From NCBI RefSeq assembly GCF_900113605.1, contig NZ_FOPY01000007.1:218956-282955 (forward strand): a stretch of 64,000 nt of DNA, given 5' to 3'. Source of the DNA: Modicisalibacter xianhensis. Lineage in GTDB: Bacteria > Pseudomonadota > Gammaproteobacteria > Pseudomonadales > Halomonadaceae. Within the stretch, counting starts at the first letter, position 1, and each line of letters opens with the position of its first letter. Both the position numbers and the translations under genes were made by a program. The notes under the pieces are model-generated. The model searched no databases, had not been told where the DNA came from, and saw only the letters and a list, made by a program, of their open reading frames with translations. Below are positions 11,947 to 21,458 of the stretch, one piece after another.

Positions 11947-12705
11947 ATGATAACCCGCGATCGCCTGGTGGATGCCTGCCATGAACTGCTGAAAGCCGAC
12001 ACCTTCAAGGACTACACCCTCAATGGCCTGCAGGTCGCCGGAAGGAGCGAGATCGGCAAGGTGATGACTGGGGTGACCGCATGCCAGGCACTGCTCGACG
12101 AGGCCGTCGCCTGGGGTGCCGATCTGGTGCTGGTTCATCATGGCTATTTCTGGAAGAACGAACCGGTGGCAATCACCGGCATGAAACGGCGCCGGCTCGG
12201 TACGCTGATGGCCAACGACATCAATCTGCTCGCTTACCACTTGCCGCTGGATGCCCATGCCACACTGGGCAACAATGCACGCCTGGCGGCGGAGCTGGAT
12301 TTTGCCACCGACGGCTGTGCCGACGGCGACCTCGGGAGCGGTCTGGTCTGGTTGGGCACGCCGCATGCGCCGATGGACAGTGTCGGGCTTGGGCGCCATC
12401 TGGCACAGCGGCTGCAACGCGAGCCCATGGTCATTGTGGCCCACGATCGCCCCATTCAGCGGGTTGCCTGGTGTACCGGTGGGGCTCAGGACATGATCAT
12501 GCAGGCCTGTGATGCGGGGGCCGATGCCTTCATTTCAGGCGAGATTTCAGAGCGTACGACGCATCTGGGCCGGGAAATGGGGATCAGTTATTACGCGGCG
12601 GGGCATCACGCGACCGAGCGGTACGGCGTGCAGGCATTGGGTGAATGGCTGGCCGGTGAGTTTGGCATCGAGCATCGGTTCGTGGACATCGACAACCCCG
12701 CTTGA
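11947..12705 (+). CDS. Nif3-like dinuclear metal centre protein (YbgI family)
   Basis: Nif3/YbgI family, a toroidal hexamer with a two-metal site; its cellular role is unsettled (in some bacteria linked to GTP cyclohydrolase I type 2 or to cell wall repair). Metal-ligand motifs are seen: LVHHGYFWK, NLLAYHLPLDAH, and near the end SGEISER ... YYAAGHHATERYG. It has 252 residues, the normal compact form. Preceded by GGAGG at 11938. Convergent with zapG. Confidence 0.9.
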   Translation: MITRDRLVDACHELLKADTFKDYTLNGLQVAGRSEIGKVMTGVTACQALLDEAVAWGADLVLVHHGYFWKNEPVAITGMKRRRLGTLMANDINLLAYHLPLDAHATLGNNARLAAELDFATDGCADGDLGSGLVWLGTPHAPMDSVGLGRHLAQRLQREPMVIVAHDRPIQRVAWCTGGAQDMIMQACDAGADAFISGEISERTTHLGREMGISYYAAGHHATERYGVQALGEWLAGEFGIEHRFVDIDNPA

Positions 12706-12731
12706 AGCCGTCGCCGTCCCCTTGACGTGCT

Positions 12732-12763
12732 GCGCCCGCAGCGGTGCCAACCGCTGCGGGCGC
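12732..12763. terminator. GC-rich hairpin between convergent genes
   Basis: A perfect 13 bp stem (12732-12744 with 12751-12763) with a six-base loop lies between the Nif3-family gene and zapG. It lacks a T-run on either side, so it may be a weak terminator or a roadblock for converging transcripts rather than a standard intrinsic terminator. Confidence 0.5.
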
Positions 12764-12785
12764 AAGTGGGTCGAGCTGTTCCCGA

Positions 12786-13238
12786 TCAGTAACGGACCGG
12801 CTGGGTCTGCTCTTTTTCCTTGGTCTCGTCCTGGCGCAAGCCGAAATCCTCGGCCAGGGTGCCGCGTCCGCCATCAGCGTAGTCGCGGGGCATCGATGGC
12901 TCGTCGTTCTCTGCGGGTATCTCATCCGCACCGGTACCGGTCAGCCGCCGCTTGAGTTGCAAGTCGTCGCAGAGACGGTCGGCGCTTTGGCTGAGTTGTT
13001 GTTCAAGTTCCTGGCTCTGGCGCTGGATGTTGGTGACCAGGTCCGTGGCCTTGGCGAAATGGTCATTGAGCGCATCTCGCACCTGGTTCAGTTCCAGCTC
13101 GGTTTCGGCCAGCCGCTGGCGCACCTTCTGGTTGCGTGCCACGTTGGCATTGAGCAAGTGATAGCCCAGCGCCCCAATGCCAATGCCGGCAAGAAAGCAG
13201 GCAATGGCCAGAATCCAGTCGATATTGCTTTCGTTCAC
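12786..13238 (-). CDS. zapG: YhcB/DUF1043 family protein ZapG
   Basis: Inner-membrane protein with an N-terminal helix (residues about 7-27, WILAIACFLAGIGIGALGYHL) and a cytoplasmic coiled coil (about 35-100, rich in Q and E). E. coli YhcB/ZapG links division, cell width and envelope synthesis, and there too it is next to zapE and degS-family genes. The tail after residue 105 is acidic and not conserved in what I can judge. It has 150 residues. Confidence 0.87.
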   Translation of the reverse strand: MNESNIDWILAIACFLAGIGIGALGYHLLNANVARNQKVRQRLAETELELNQVRDALNDHFAKATDLVTNIQRQSQELEQQLSQSADRLCDDLQLKRRLTGTGADEIPAENDEPSMPRDYADGGRGTLAEDFGLRQDETKEKEQTQPVRY

Positions 13239-13454
13239 GTCACTCCCCTCTAGGTTCGAGCCCAGCCGCAGCGTGGTTGGACCGTGCGGCTGTCATTTGC
13301 TGCCATGTCCGTCGCGTTGCATTCCAGGCGGCCCATTATATGGGGCATGAGGGAAGCCAGGTCAACGCGCCGGTAACCCATGGCATGCGCAACATCGTTT
13401 GCCCGCGTATAATGACCGGCTCATCGACAGCCGTCCGAGGTATGCAAGACGCCC

Positions 13455-14648
13455 ATGTGCGCGACTACGACTTCTTCGCCGAATTCCGCCAAGCCGACAA
13501 GCCTGCCTCCTCTTGAGCGTTATCGAGCCGACCTCAAGCGTGAGGGCTTTCAGTACGACGAGGCTCAGGAACGCGCCGTCAAGCATCTGCAGCGACTCTA
13601 TGACGAATTGCTCAACACGCCGCGGCGCGAGCTGGCCCCGTCATCCGCGGAGCGTGGGTTCAAATCGAAGATGGCTGGCCTGTTTGGCAAGAAATCGGCG
13701 CAGTCGCCCAGCCAGGAGCCGGCCACGCCCGAAGTGACAGGGCTGTATTTCTGGGGCGGTGTCGGTCGCGGCAAGACCTATCTGGTCGACACCTTCTATG
13801 AGTCGCTGCCGTTTCCCGACAAGATGCGTACGCACTTTCATCGCTTCATGCAGCGTGTCCATACCGAGCTGGAGCATTACAAGGGCGAAAAGAACCCGCT
13901 GACGCTGATTGCCGGCAAGTTCGCCAGCGAGGCCCGGGTGATCTGCTTCGACGAGTTCTTCGTCAAGGACATCACCGATGCCATGATCCTGGCCAACCTG
14001 CTCGAGGCCCTGTTCAACAAGGGCGTCGTGCTGGTAGCAACGTCCAATATCGTGCCAGACGATCTCTACAAGGACGGCTTGCAACGGGCGCGCTTCCTGC
14101 CGGCCATCGATCTCGTCAAGCGGCACTGCGAGGTGGTCAACGTCGATTCGGGGATCGACTATCGGCTGCGTGCGCTGGAGCGTGCCGAGATATTCCATCA
14201 TCCACTCGATGAGGAGGCCGCGGTGCAACTGGAACGCAGCTTTCGGGAAATCGCCGGCGTCGAGGGGGAACGCGATGCACAGATCGAGATCAATCGGCGC
14301 ATCCTGACGTCGCGTCGTGTCCACGAAGATGTCGTATGGTTCAACTTCAGCATGTTATGCGACGGCCCGCGTAGCCAGAACGACTACATCGAATTGGCGC
14401 GCGAGTTTCATACCGTCCTGGTATCCGACGTGCCGCAGATGGGGCGGGGCAGCGACGACCAGGCCCGGCGATTCATCAACATGGTCGATGAATTCTACGA
14501 TCGCGGCGTCAAGCTGTTGATGTCGGCAGAGACGGCAGCCGAGCAACTCTACGCAGGGGGCAACCTATCATTTGAATTCGAGCGTACGGTATCGCGATTG
14601 CAGGAGATGCAGTCGCGTGAATACCTGGCCTTGCCCCACAAGCCTTGA
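13455..14648 (+). CDS. zapE: Cell division protein ZapE (AFG1-family ATPase)
   Basis: AFG1-type P-loop ATPase; in E. coli ZapE destabilises FtsZ polymers at the ring under stress. Walker A is GGVGRGKT (residues about 98-105), Walker B is VICFDEFFV, and the family's SNIVPDDLYKDGLQRARFLPAI segment is present. The 397 residues are a little longer than usual; an insert of about 30 residues before Walker A (around GLFGKKSAQSPSQEP) is low-complexity. Divergent from zapG with a 216-base gap that has no striking element beyond promoter-like AT patches. Confidence 0.92.
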   Translation: MCATTTSSPNSAKPTSLPPLERYRADLKREGFQYDEAQERAVKHLQRLYDELLNTPRRELAPSSAERGFKSKMAGLFGKKSAQSPSQEPATPEVTGLYFWGGVGRGKTYLVDTFYESLPFPDKMRTHFHRFMQRVHTELEHYKGEKNPLTLIAGKFASEARVICFDEFFVKDITDAMILANLLEALFNKGVVLVATSNIVPDDLYKDGLQRARFLPAIDLVKRHCEVVNVDSGIDYRLRALERAEIFHHPLDEEAAVQLERSFREIAGVEGERDAQIEINRRILTSRRVHEDVVWFNFSMLCDGPRSQNDYIELAREFHTVLVSDVPQMGRGSDDQARRFINMVDEFYDRGVKLLMSAETAAEQLYAGGNLSFEFERTVSRLQEMQSREYLALPHKP

Positions 14649-14656
14649 ATTTCCCC

Positions 14657-14685
14657 TTAACCTGAGCGGAGTGCTCATGTACAAT
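14657..14685 (+). promoter_or_regulatory. Probable sigma70 promoter of rplM-rpsI
   Basis: A -35 box TTAACC (14657-14662) and a -10 box TACAAT (14680-14685) are separated by 17 bases, directly after zapE and about 115 bases before rplM. Transcription would start near 14692. Confidence 0.55.
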
Positions 14686-14691
14686 GCGCGC

Positions 14692-14801
14692 TCGCTCGAC
14701 CGTTGTCGCCTTGATGGGGCGGCAACCAAGAAAAATAGGGACGGTCCTACGTCACGCTCGAAGCGCCGCAGGGCCCAACGCATCAATTGGTGATTGAATC
14801 C
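14692..14801 (+). promoter_or_regulatory. Structured 5' leader of rplM-rpsI
   Basis: The untranslated leader contains a nested fold: GACCGT (14698-14703) pairs with ACGGTC (14741-14746), enclosing an inner hairpin in which GTTG-CGCC pairs with GGCG-CAAC (about 14703-14725). In E. coli the rplM-rpsI operon is known to be autoregulated by L13 through its leader. That this leader is the L13 target here is inference. Confidence 0.45.
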
Positions 14802-15230
14802 ATGAAGACGTTCAGTGCTAAGCCGCAGTCCGTCCAGCGCGACTGGTTCGTCGTTGACGCGACTGACAAGACGCTCGGCCGTCTGGCTACCGAAATCGCT
14901 CGCCGCCTGCGTGGCAAGCACAAGCCCGAATACACTCCGCATGTCGATACCGGCGACTACATCGTCGTGATCAACGCCGAGAAGGTCCAGGTCACGGGCA
15001 ACAAGGCGCAGGCCAAGAACTACTATCGTCACACCGGTTATCCCGGTGGGCTTCGTTCCATGTCCTTCGAGAAGATGATCGGTCACGCGCCGGAGCGTGT
15101 CATCGAGGCGGCCGTCAAGGGCATGCTGCCGAAAGGTCCGCTGGGTCGCGCCATGTACTCCAAGCTCAAGGTCTATGCCGGCGCCGAACATCCGCACGCT
15201 GCGCAGCAGCCGCAAGAACTGAACATCTAA
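14802..15230 (+). CDS. rplM: 50S ribosomal protein L13
   Basis: Large-subunit protein needed early in 50S assembly. The sequence begins [20 protein letters not shown] and carries the family blocks [29 protein letters not shown] and [12 protein letters not shown]. It has 142 residues, identical in length to E. coli L13. Transcribed with rpsI 13 bases downstream. Confidence 0.98.
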   Translation: MKTFSAKPQSVQRDWFVVDATDKTLGRLATEIARRLRGKHKPEYTPHVDTGDYIVVINAEKVQVTGNKAQAKNYYRHTGYPGGLRSMSFEKMIGHAPERVIEAAVKGMLPKGPLGRAMYSKLKVYAGAEHPHAAQQPQELNI

Positions 15231-15243
15231 GGGATACTACGCC

Positions 15244-15633
15244 ATGTCACAGCAGTACTATGGTACCGGGCGTCGCAAGACTTCTACCGCCCGCGTCTTC
15301 CTGAAGCCGGGTACCGGCAAGATTACCGTCAACAGCCGTGAGCTGAACGAATACTTCGGGCGTGTGACTGCACAGATGGTCGTGCGCCAGCCGCTGGAAC
15401 TGACCCAGACCGGCGAGCAGTTCGACGTCTACGTCACCGTGGCCGGTGGTGGTGGTTCCGCCCAGGCGGGTGCCATTCGTCACGGCATCACTCGAGCCCT
15501 GATCGACTATAATGAAGAGTTCCGCAAGCCGCTGCGTGAAGCTGGCTACGTGACTCGTGACGCACGCGAAGTCGAGCGTAAGAAGGTCGGTCTGCGCAAG
15601 GCGCGTCGTCGCCCGCAGTTCTCCAAGCGTTAA
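15244..15633 (+). CDS. rpsI: 30S ribosomal protein S9
   Basis: Small-subunit protein whose C-terminal tail reaches the P-site tRNA. Family features are [14 protein letters not shown] at the start and the basic tail [17 protein letters not shown] ending in the universal S-K-R. It has 129 residues. An intrinsic terminator follows after 23 bases. Confidence 0.98.
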   Translation: MSQQYYGTGRRKTSTARVFLKPGTGKITVNSRELNEYFGRVTAQMVVRQPLELTQTGEQFDVYVTVAGGGGSAQAGAIRHGITRALIDYNEEFRKPLREAGYVTRDAREVERKKVGLRKARRRPQFSKR

Positions 15634-15656
15634 ACGCAGTCTCGCCAAGTGCGACA

Positions 15657-15693
15657 AAAGCGCCCAGCCTCTGCAGGCTGGGCGCTTTTTTTG
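15657..15693 (+). terminator. Intrinsic terminator of rplM-rpsI
   Basis: A 14 bp stem (15657-15670 with 15675-15688) with loop CTGC is followed by a run of T residues (15685-15692). Confidence 0.9.
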
Positions 15694-15747
15694 TTATTTT
15701 TCAACAGGTTGGAATTGCTATTAGGCCTTGGTCAAAAGGGCGTCTGC

Positions 15748-15776
15748 TTGTTTTGTCAAGTGTCATTTCTTAACAT
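15748..15776 (+). promoter_or_regulatory. Possible promoter of petABC
   Basis: TTGTTT (15748-15753) and TAACAT (15771-15776) are spaced by 17 bases in an AT-rich gap between the rpsI terminator and petA. The match to sigma70 consensus is moderate. The leader to petA would be about 75 bases. Confidence 0.4.
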
Positions 15777-15855
15777 GGCGGCACTTTGTATCCGTGCGTG
15801 TCGAGGCGCTTCCTCGTCACGGGGCAGCGGGTAAGTTGATGGGAGAAACCATAAA

Positions 15856-16452
15856 ATGGCAGACAACGGCGTGAATAAAGGGCGGCGCCGTTTCCTTGTC
15901 GGCGCAACCACCGTGGTTGGTGCGGTGGGCGCTGTCGGGGTGGCGGTCCCCTTTGTGGCTTCGTGGCAGCCTAGCGCAAAGGCATTGGCGGCAGGGGCTC
16001 CAGTAAGCGCGGACATTTCCAAGCTGGAAACGGGGCAGCAGATGACGGTCGAATGGCGGGGCAAGCCTGTCTGGGTCGTGCGTCGTTCCGAGGAAATGAT
16101 AGAACAAACCCGCAATATTTCTCCCGACCGCCTGCGTGACCCGCAGGCGCAGGCCGATCAACAGCCGCCATATGCCAGCGGTCCGCTGCGTTCCATCAAG
16201 CCGGAAATCGCCGTGCTCGTGGGTATCTGCACGCATCTAGGCTGTTCGCCGACCTTTCGTCCCGAACCCGGCGCTGCCGATCTCGGTGGCGACTGGCCGG
16301 GCGGTTACTTCTGCCCCTGCCACGGCTCGCGGTTCGACCTCGCGGGACGGGTATTTACCGGAGTGCCGGCACCATTGAATCTCGAGGTGCCGCCGCACCG
16401 CTACGATAGCGACACTGTCCTGGTGGTCGGTGAAGACGAGGAGGCGAGCTGA
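15856..16452 (+). CDS. petA: Ubiquinol-cytochrome c reductase iron-sulfur (Rieske) subunit
   Basis: Rieske protein of the cytochrome bc1 complex, moving one electron from ubiquinol to cytochrome c1. A twin-arginine type N-terminus (GRRRFLVGATTVVG) with one membrane helix anchors it. The 2Fe-2S ligands are in CTHLGC and CPCHGS. It has 198 residues. Its stop overlaps the petB start by one base (TGATG), so petABC form one transcript. Confidence 0.96.
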   Translation: MADNGVNKGRRRFLVGATTVVGAVGAVGVAVPFVASWQPSAKALAAGAPVSADISKLETGQQMTVEWRGKPVWVVRRSEEMIEQTRNISPDRLRDPQAQADQQPPYASGPLRSIKPEIAVLVGICTHLGCSPTFRPEPGAADLGGDWPGGYFCPCHGSRFDLAGRVFTGVPAPLNLEVPPHRYDSDTVLVVGEDEEAS

Positions 16453-17711
16453 TGGGCAATCCCAATCGCATCAAGGCGGAAAAGGGCTTCATGCGCTGGG
16501 TGGACGATCGTTTCCCCGCGACCCAGATGTGGAAGGAGCATCTCGCCGAATACTACGCGCCGAAAAACTTCAACGTCTGGTATTTCTTCGGCTCGCTAGC
16601 CATGCTGGTGCTGGTCAACCAGATCGTGACCGGCATCTGGCTGACCATGAGCTTCAATCCCAGCGCGGAAGGGGCGTTTGCCTCCGTCGAGTACATCATG
16701 CGCGACGTGGAGTACGGCTGGCTGTTGCGCTACATGCACTCCACCGGGGCTTCGGCTTTCTTCGTGGTGGTCTACCTGCACATGTTCCGCGGCATGATGT
16801 ACGGCTCGTACAAGGCGCCGCGCGAGCTGGTATGGATCTTCGGCATGTGCATTTACCTTGCGCTCATGGCCGAGGCCTTCATGGGCTATCTATTGCCCTG
16901 GGGACAGATGTCCTATTGGGGAGCGCAGGTCATCATCTCGCTGTTCTCGGCGATTCCGGTCGTCGGTGACGACCTGTCGCAGTGGGTCCGCGGCGATTTC
17001 CTGATTTCGGGTATTACGCTCAACCGTTTCTTTGCCCTGCATGTCGTCGCTCTGCCGATCGTTATCCTGGGCCTGGTCGTGCTGCATTTGATTGCCTTGC
17101 ACGAAGTCGGTTCCAACAATCCTGACGGCATCGATATCAAGTCCATGAAGGACGAGGCCGGCAAACCGCTGGACGGCATTCCCTTCCACCCCTATTACAC
17201 GGTGAAGGATATCGTCGGTGTGGCGGTCTTCCTGTTCGTGTTCTGTGTCGTGCTGTTCTATTTCCCCGAAGGGGGCGGGTATTTCCTCGAGAAGCCCAAC
17301 TTCGAGCCTTCCGATCCGCTAAAGACCCCTGAGCACATTGCCCCGGTATGGTATTTCACGCCGTTCTACGCCATGTTGCGTGCCGTGACGTTCAATCTGT
17401 TTGGCCTGGATGCGAAGTTCTGGGGGGTGGTCGTGATGGGCGCCGCGATTGCCATTCTCTTCGTGCTGCCCTGGCTCGACCGTTCGCCGGTCAACTCCAT
17501 GCGCTACAAGGGCTGGATCTCGAAGATCATGCTGCTGCTGTTCGCGATCAGCTTCGTGGTGCTCGGGGTGCTCGGTGTACTGCCGGCAACCGAGACACGA
17601 ACGATGATCTCGCAGGTTGCCACCCTGGTGTATTTCGCCTACTTCCTGCTCATGCCGTTCTACACCAGATTCGAAAAGACCAAAATCGTTCCGACAAGGG
17701 TGACTGGCTGA
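16452..17711 (+). CDS. petB: Cytochrome b subunit of the bc1 complex
   Basis: Full-length cytochrome b (419 residues) with eight predicted membrane helices, binding hemes bL and bH and both quinone sites. Recognisable are GSLAMLVLVNQIVTGIWL, the heme-binding HSTGASAFFVVVYLHMFRG, GYLLPWGQMSYWGA, and the Qo-site motif PEHIAPVWYF (PEWY region, with W preceding YF). It overlaps petA and petC by one base at each end. Confidence 0.97.
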   Translation: MGNPNRIKAEKGFMRWVDDRFPATQMWKEHLAEYYAPKNFNVWYFFGSLAMLVLVNQIVTGIWLTMSFNPSAEGAFASVEYIMRDVEYGWLLRYMHSTGASAFFVVVYLHMFRGMMYGSYKAPRELVWIFGMCIYLALMAEAFMGYLLPWGQMSYWGAQVIISLFSAIPVVGDDLSQWVRGDFLISGITLNRFFALHVVALPIVILGLVVLHLIALHEVGSNNPDGIDIKSMKDEAGKPLDGIPFHPYYTVKDIVGVAVFLFVFCVVLFYFPEGGGYFLEKPNFEPSDPLKTPEHIAPVWYFTPFYAMLRAVTFNLFGLDAKFWGVVVMGAAIAILFVLPWLDRSPVNSMRYKGWISKIMLLLFAISFVVLGVLGVLPATETRTMISQVATLVYFAYFLLMPFYTRFEKTKIVPTRVTG

Positions 17712-18481
17712 TGAGAAAGCAATTGTTTGCACTGCTCTTTGCGCTGGTCCCCTTCGCGGCGATGGGGGCCGGTGGCGAGGCGGTACATCTCGAGGAGATG
17801 AATCCCGATCTGCACGACAAGCCATCGTTGCAGCGGGGCATGAAGCTCTATGTCAATTACTGCATGGGCTGTCACTCCCTGCAGTATCAGCGCTTCAGTC
17901 GGGCCGCCGAAGACCTGGACATTCCCCAGGAACTGGTCGAGGAGAATCTGATCTTTTCGGATGACCTGGCGTTCAATGACCAGATGCGCATCGGTATGCT
18001 GCCGGAATCGGCAGAGGCGTGGTTTGGCACACCGCCGCCGGACCTGACACTCGAGGCCCGGTTGCGTGGTACCGACTGGATCTATACCTATCTGCAGAGC
18101 TTCTATCGTGACCCGGAGCGTCCGTGGGGCGTGAACAACGCGGTGTTTCCCGACGTCGGTATGCCCAACGTGCTGGAGCCGCTGCAGGGGACCCAGGAAA
18201 TGGTCTGTGCACGCACCGAAAAAGCGCTGCCCGATGCCAAGCTCGATCCGCTGACCGGGCTCTACGAGTCGTGTCACGTGCTGCAGGTCACCGAACCGGG
18301 CACGCTGGAGCCGGAGGAGTTCGAGCAGGCGGTATGGGATTTGACCAACTTCCTGGCCTACGTGGGTGAGCCGTCGAAGCTGCAGGCCCAGGCACTGGCG
18401 CCGAAGGTCTTGATCTTCATCTTCATCTTCGGAGTGATCGCCTATCTGCTCAAGCGAGAGTACTGGCGCGACGTGCACTAG
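17711..18481 (+). CDS. petC: Cytochrome c1 subunit of the bc1 complex
   Basis: Heme c subunit that passes electrons to soluble cytochrome c. A signal peptide (residues 1-20, LFALLFALVPFAAMGAGG) is followed by the CMGCH heme c motif with SLQYQR, the region GTPPPDLTLEARLRG, and a C-terminal anchor helix (VLIFIFIFGVIAYLL). It has 256 residues. The start ATG at 17711 overlaps the petB stop. Confidence 0.96.
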   Translation: MRKQLFALLFALVPFAAMGAGGEAVHLEEMNPDLHDKPSLQRGMKLYVNYCMGCHSLQYQRFSRAAEDLDIPQELVEENLIFSDDLAFNDQMRIGMLPESAEAWFGTPPPDLTLEARLRGTDWIYTYLQSFYRDPERPWGVNNAVFPDVGMPNVLEPLQGTQEMVCARTEKALPDAKLDPLTGLYESCHVLQVTEPGTLEPEEFEQAVWDLTNFLAYVGEPSKLQAQALAPKVLIFIFIFGVIAYLLKREYWRDVH

Positions 18482-18506
18482 CGCCCAGCCTTGCTGACCA
18501 GCTGTA

Positions 18507-18540
18507 CAAGGGCGTGCGATCCCAGGATCGCACGCCCTTG
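18507..18540 (+). terminator. Terminator-like hairpin after petC
   Basis: A stem of about 16 bp (18507-18522 with 18525-18540) with a very short loop lies 25 bases after the petC stop. The following tract (ATTGTTATG) is only moderately T-rich. Confidence 0.7.
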
Positions 18541-18636
18541 ATTGTTATGAATCGGGCCTGAATACCACATTCGCGTCACAGTGGTAACGATTGGCGTGTT
18601 ATTATTGTGGGTCGAACTGATGCGAGGAAGTGTTAC

Positions 18637-19260
18637 ATGGGTGTAGTGGCCAAGCGGTCGTCGATGACCTTCTACTCAGGCGGTGATGATCATTACAGCC
18701 ACCGCGTACGGATCGTGTTGGCGGAAAAGGGCGTTGCCGTGGACATCGTGGAAGTCAGCGAGGGCAGTCGCCCCGACGAGCTGGCGGACCTCAATCCGTA
18801 CAACAGTGTGCCCACCCTGCTGGATCGTGACCTGGTGCTTTACGAGTCCAAGGTCATGATGGAATACCTCGATGAGCGTTTTCCGCATCCGCCACTGTTG
18901 CCGGTCTATCCGGTGGCCAGGGCGCAAAGCCGCCTGTGGATGCATCGCATCGAGCGCGAATGGGCGCCGCTCGTCGAAACGATCCTCAGCAATGGCAAGG
19001 ACGTCGACAAGGCTCGCAAGGAACTGCGCGAAAGCCTGGTCGGCATCACACCCATATTCGAGGACATGGCCTTCTTCATGAGCGAGGAGTTCTCGCTGGT
19101 CGACTGCTGCATCGCCCCGATCCTGTGGCGTCTGCCGGCTCTCGGCATCGAGCTGCCCGAGCGCCAGGTCAAGCCGCTGATCACTTACATGGAGCGCCTG
19201 TTCGCACGCGATGCCTTCAAGGCCTCGCTGTCGGAAGCCGAGCGCGAGATGCGTACCTGA
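18637..19260 (+). CDS. sspA: Stringent starvation protein A (glutathione S-transferase fold)
   Basis: RNA-polymerase-associated protein with GST fold, needed for stationary-phase and acid-stress gene control in E. coli. It shows an N-terminal thioredoxin-like part ([42 protein letters not shown]) and an all-helical C-terminal part. It has 207 residues from the ATG at 18637, which is preceded by GAGGAAG. As in E. coli it is upstream of sspB, 64 bases away. Confidence 0.95.
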   Translation: MGVVAKRSSMTFYSGGDDHYSHRVRIVLAEKGVAVDIVEVSEGSRPDELADLNPYNSVPTLLDRDLVLYESKVMMEYLDERFPHPPLLPVYPVARAQSRLWMHRIEREWAPLVETILSNGKDVDKARKELRESLVGITPIFEDMAFFMSEEFSLVDCCIAPILWRLPALGIELPERQVKPLITYMERLFARDAFKASLSEAEREMRT

Positions 19261-19324
19261 ATCCACCAGTGCAGTCAGCGTGACCAGTATTACGCTGGCT
19301 GCCACGACCAAGGGAGGCAAGACC

Positions 19325-19816
19325 ATGCTTTCCAGCCGTCCCTACCTTGCCCGTGCCCTGTACGAATGGTTGCTGGACAATGACCACACACCCTACATCG
19401 TTGTCGATGCCGAGCGTGAAGGGGTTCAGGTGCCGGGACAGTTCGTGCAGAACGGGCAGATCGTACTCAACATTTCACCGTCGGCGGTGCGCGACCTGCT
19501 GATGTCCAATGACTCGATCACGTTCAGTGCTCGCTTCAGCGGTCAGCCTATGCAGGTCATTGTGCCCAGTGAGGCACTGATCGCCCTGTATGCCCGCGAG
19601 AATGGCGTGGGCATGGTGTTTGGTCATGAGCCGGTCATGCCAGGCTATGAGCCGCTTTCCTCGGACGCGCCCGAGGCCGACCAGGAGCCCGAGCGCCCCA
19701 ATCTCGAGGGGATCGATGGCAATAGCGCCTCAGGTGACGGTGATGAACCGGATGCCTCGGACGCCAAGAAGGAGGGGGCTCGCAAGGGGCGTCCTTCGCT
19801 ACGCGTCATCAAGTAG
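19325..19816 (+). CDS. sspB: ClpXP protease specificity-enhancing factor SspB
   Basis: Adaptor that binds ssrA-tagged proteins and delivers them to ClpXP. The N-terminal substrate-binding domain (about 1-105: RPYLARALYEWLLDNDHTPYI; SARFSGQPMQVIVPSEAL) is followed by a flexible acidic linker and the C-terminal ClpX-binding XB motif (RPSLRVIK). It has 163 residues. GGGAGG precedes the ATG. Confidence 0.95.
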   Translation: MLSSRPYLARALYEWLLDNDHTPYIVVDAEREGVQVPGQFVQNGQIVLNISPSAVRDLLMSNDSITFSARFSGQPMQVIVPSEALIALYARENGVGMVFGHEPVMPGYEPLSSDAPEADQEPERPNLEGIDGNSASGDGDEPDASDAKKEGARKGRPSLRVIK

Positions 19817-19836
19817 TACACTTGCGATAGGTGCTT

Positions 19837-19872
19837 AAAAAAGCGGGAGGCCTGATGCCTCCCGCTTTTTAT
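19837..19872. terminator. Bidirectional terminator between sspB and dolP
   Basis: An 11 bp stem (19841-19851 with 19857-19867) is flanked by A-run on the left and T-run on the right, between two convergent genes. Confidence 0.9.
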
Positions 19873-19891
19873 TGCCTGGAAAGTGCGTTGC

Positions 19892-20472
19892 TCAGTCCAG
19901 GTACTCGAAGACCTTGACGATGCGCTGGACTCCGCCGATCTGGGAAACCACGTTGACGACGCGTTCGGCTTCCTGGCGGCTGACCATGCCCATCAAGTAG
20001 AGCGTGGCGTTTTCACTGATCACCTCGACATGACGCGAGTCGATGTTCTCGTTCATGGCCAGCTCGGTTTGTGCGCGTGTCTCGAGCCAATTGTCGGTCA
20101 TGCGCTGGCTCATGGGCAGGTTGGCGGCAACCGACAGCTCATTGTGCACCTGACGGACCATGCGCGTATTCTGCGCGATCTGGCCGGCCTTGTCCTTGAG
20201 TTCCTGGCTAGGTACCTGGCCGTAGAGCAGCACGACGCCATTATAGCTGTTCACGCCGACACGGGCATCGATGAGACGGGCGTCGGTACGCTCCATGGTC
20301 TCGATGATCTTGGACTCGATACTTTCGTCCTCGACCTTGGTGCCTTCGGTTCGTACGCTATAGTCCTCACCCGCCGACGCCGGCGTGGTGGCACTGTTGA
20401 TTGCGGTACAGCCGCCGAGGCCGAGGGTCAGGGCCAGCAGGGCCGGAAAGAGCGCTCCATTCTTCATAGTCA

Positions 20473-20473
<1 letters not shown>
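19892..20473 (-). CDS. dolP: BON-domain outer-membrane lipoprotein DolP (YraP)
   Basis: Lipoprotein with two BON domains; E. coli DolP binds anionic phospholipid at division sites and supports outer-membrane integrity. A lipobox signal peptide (LLALTLGLGGC, cysteine near residue 22) is followed by two repeats, each with a G-x-V or G-M-V core (YNGVVLLYGQVPSQE; ENATLYLMGMVSRQE). From the ATG at 20473 it has 193 residues; that ATG overlaps the diaA stop (TGATG). Last gene of the lpoA-yraN-diaA-dolP operon. Confidence 0.93.

Positions 20474-21447
<974 letters not shown>

Positions 21448-21458
<11 letters not shown>

Noticed and set aside
12732..12763. Standard intrinsic terminator after the Nif3-family gene
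   Set aside because: The stem is strong but there is no T-run on either strand; listed only as a hairpin with low confidence.
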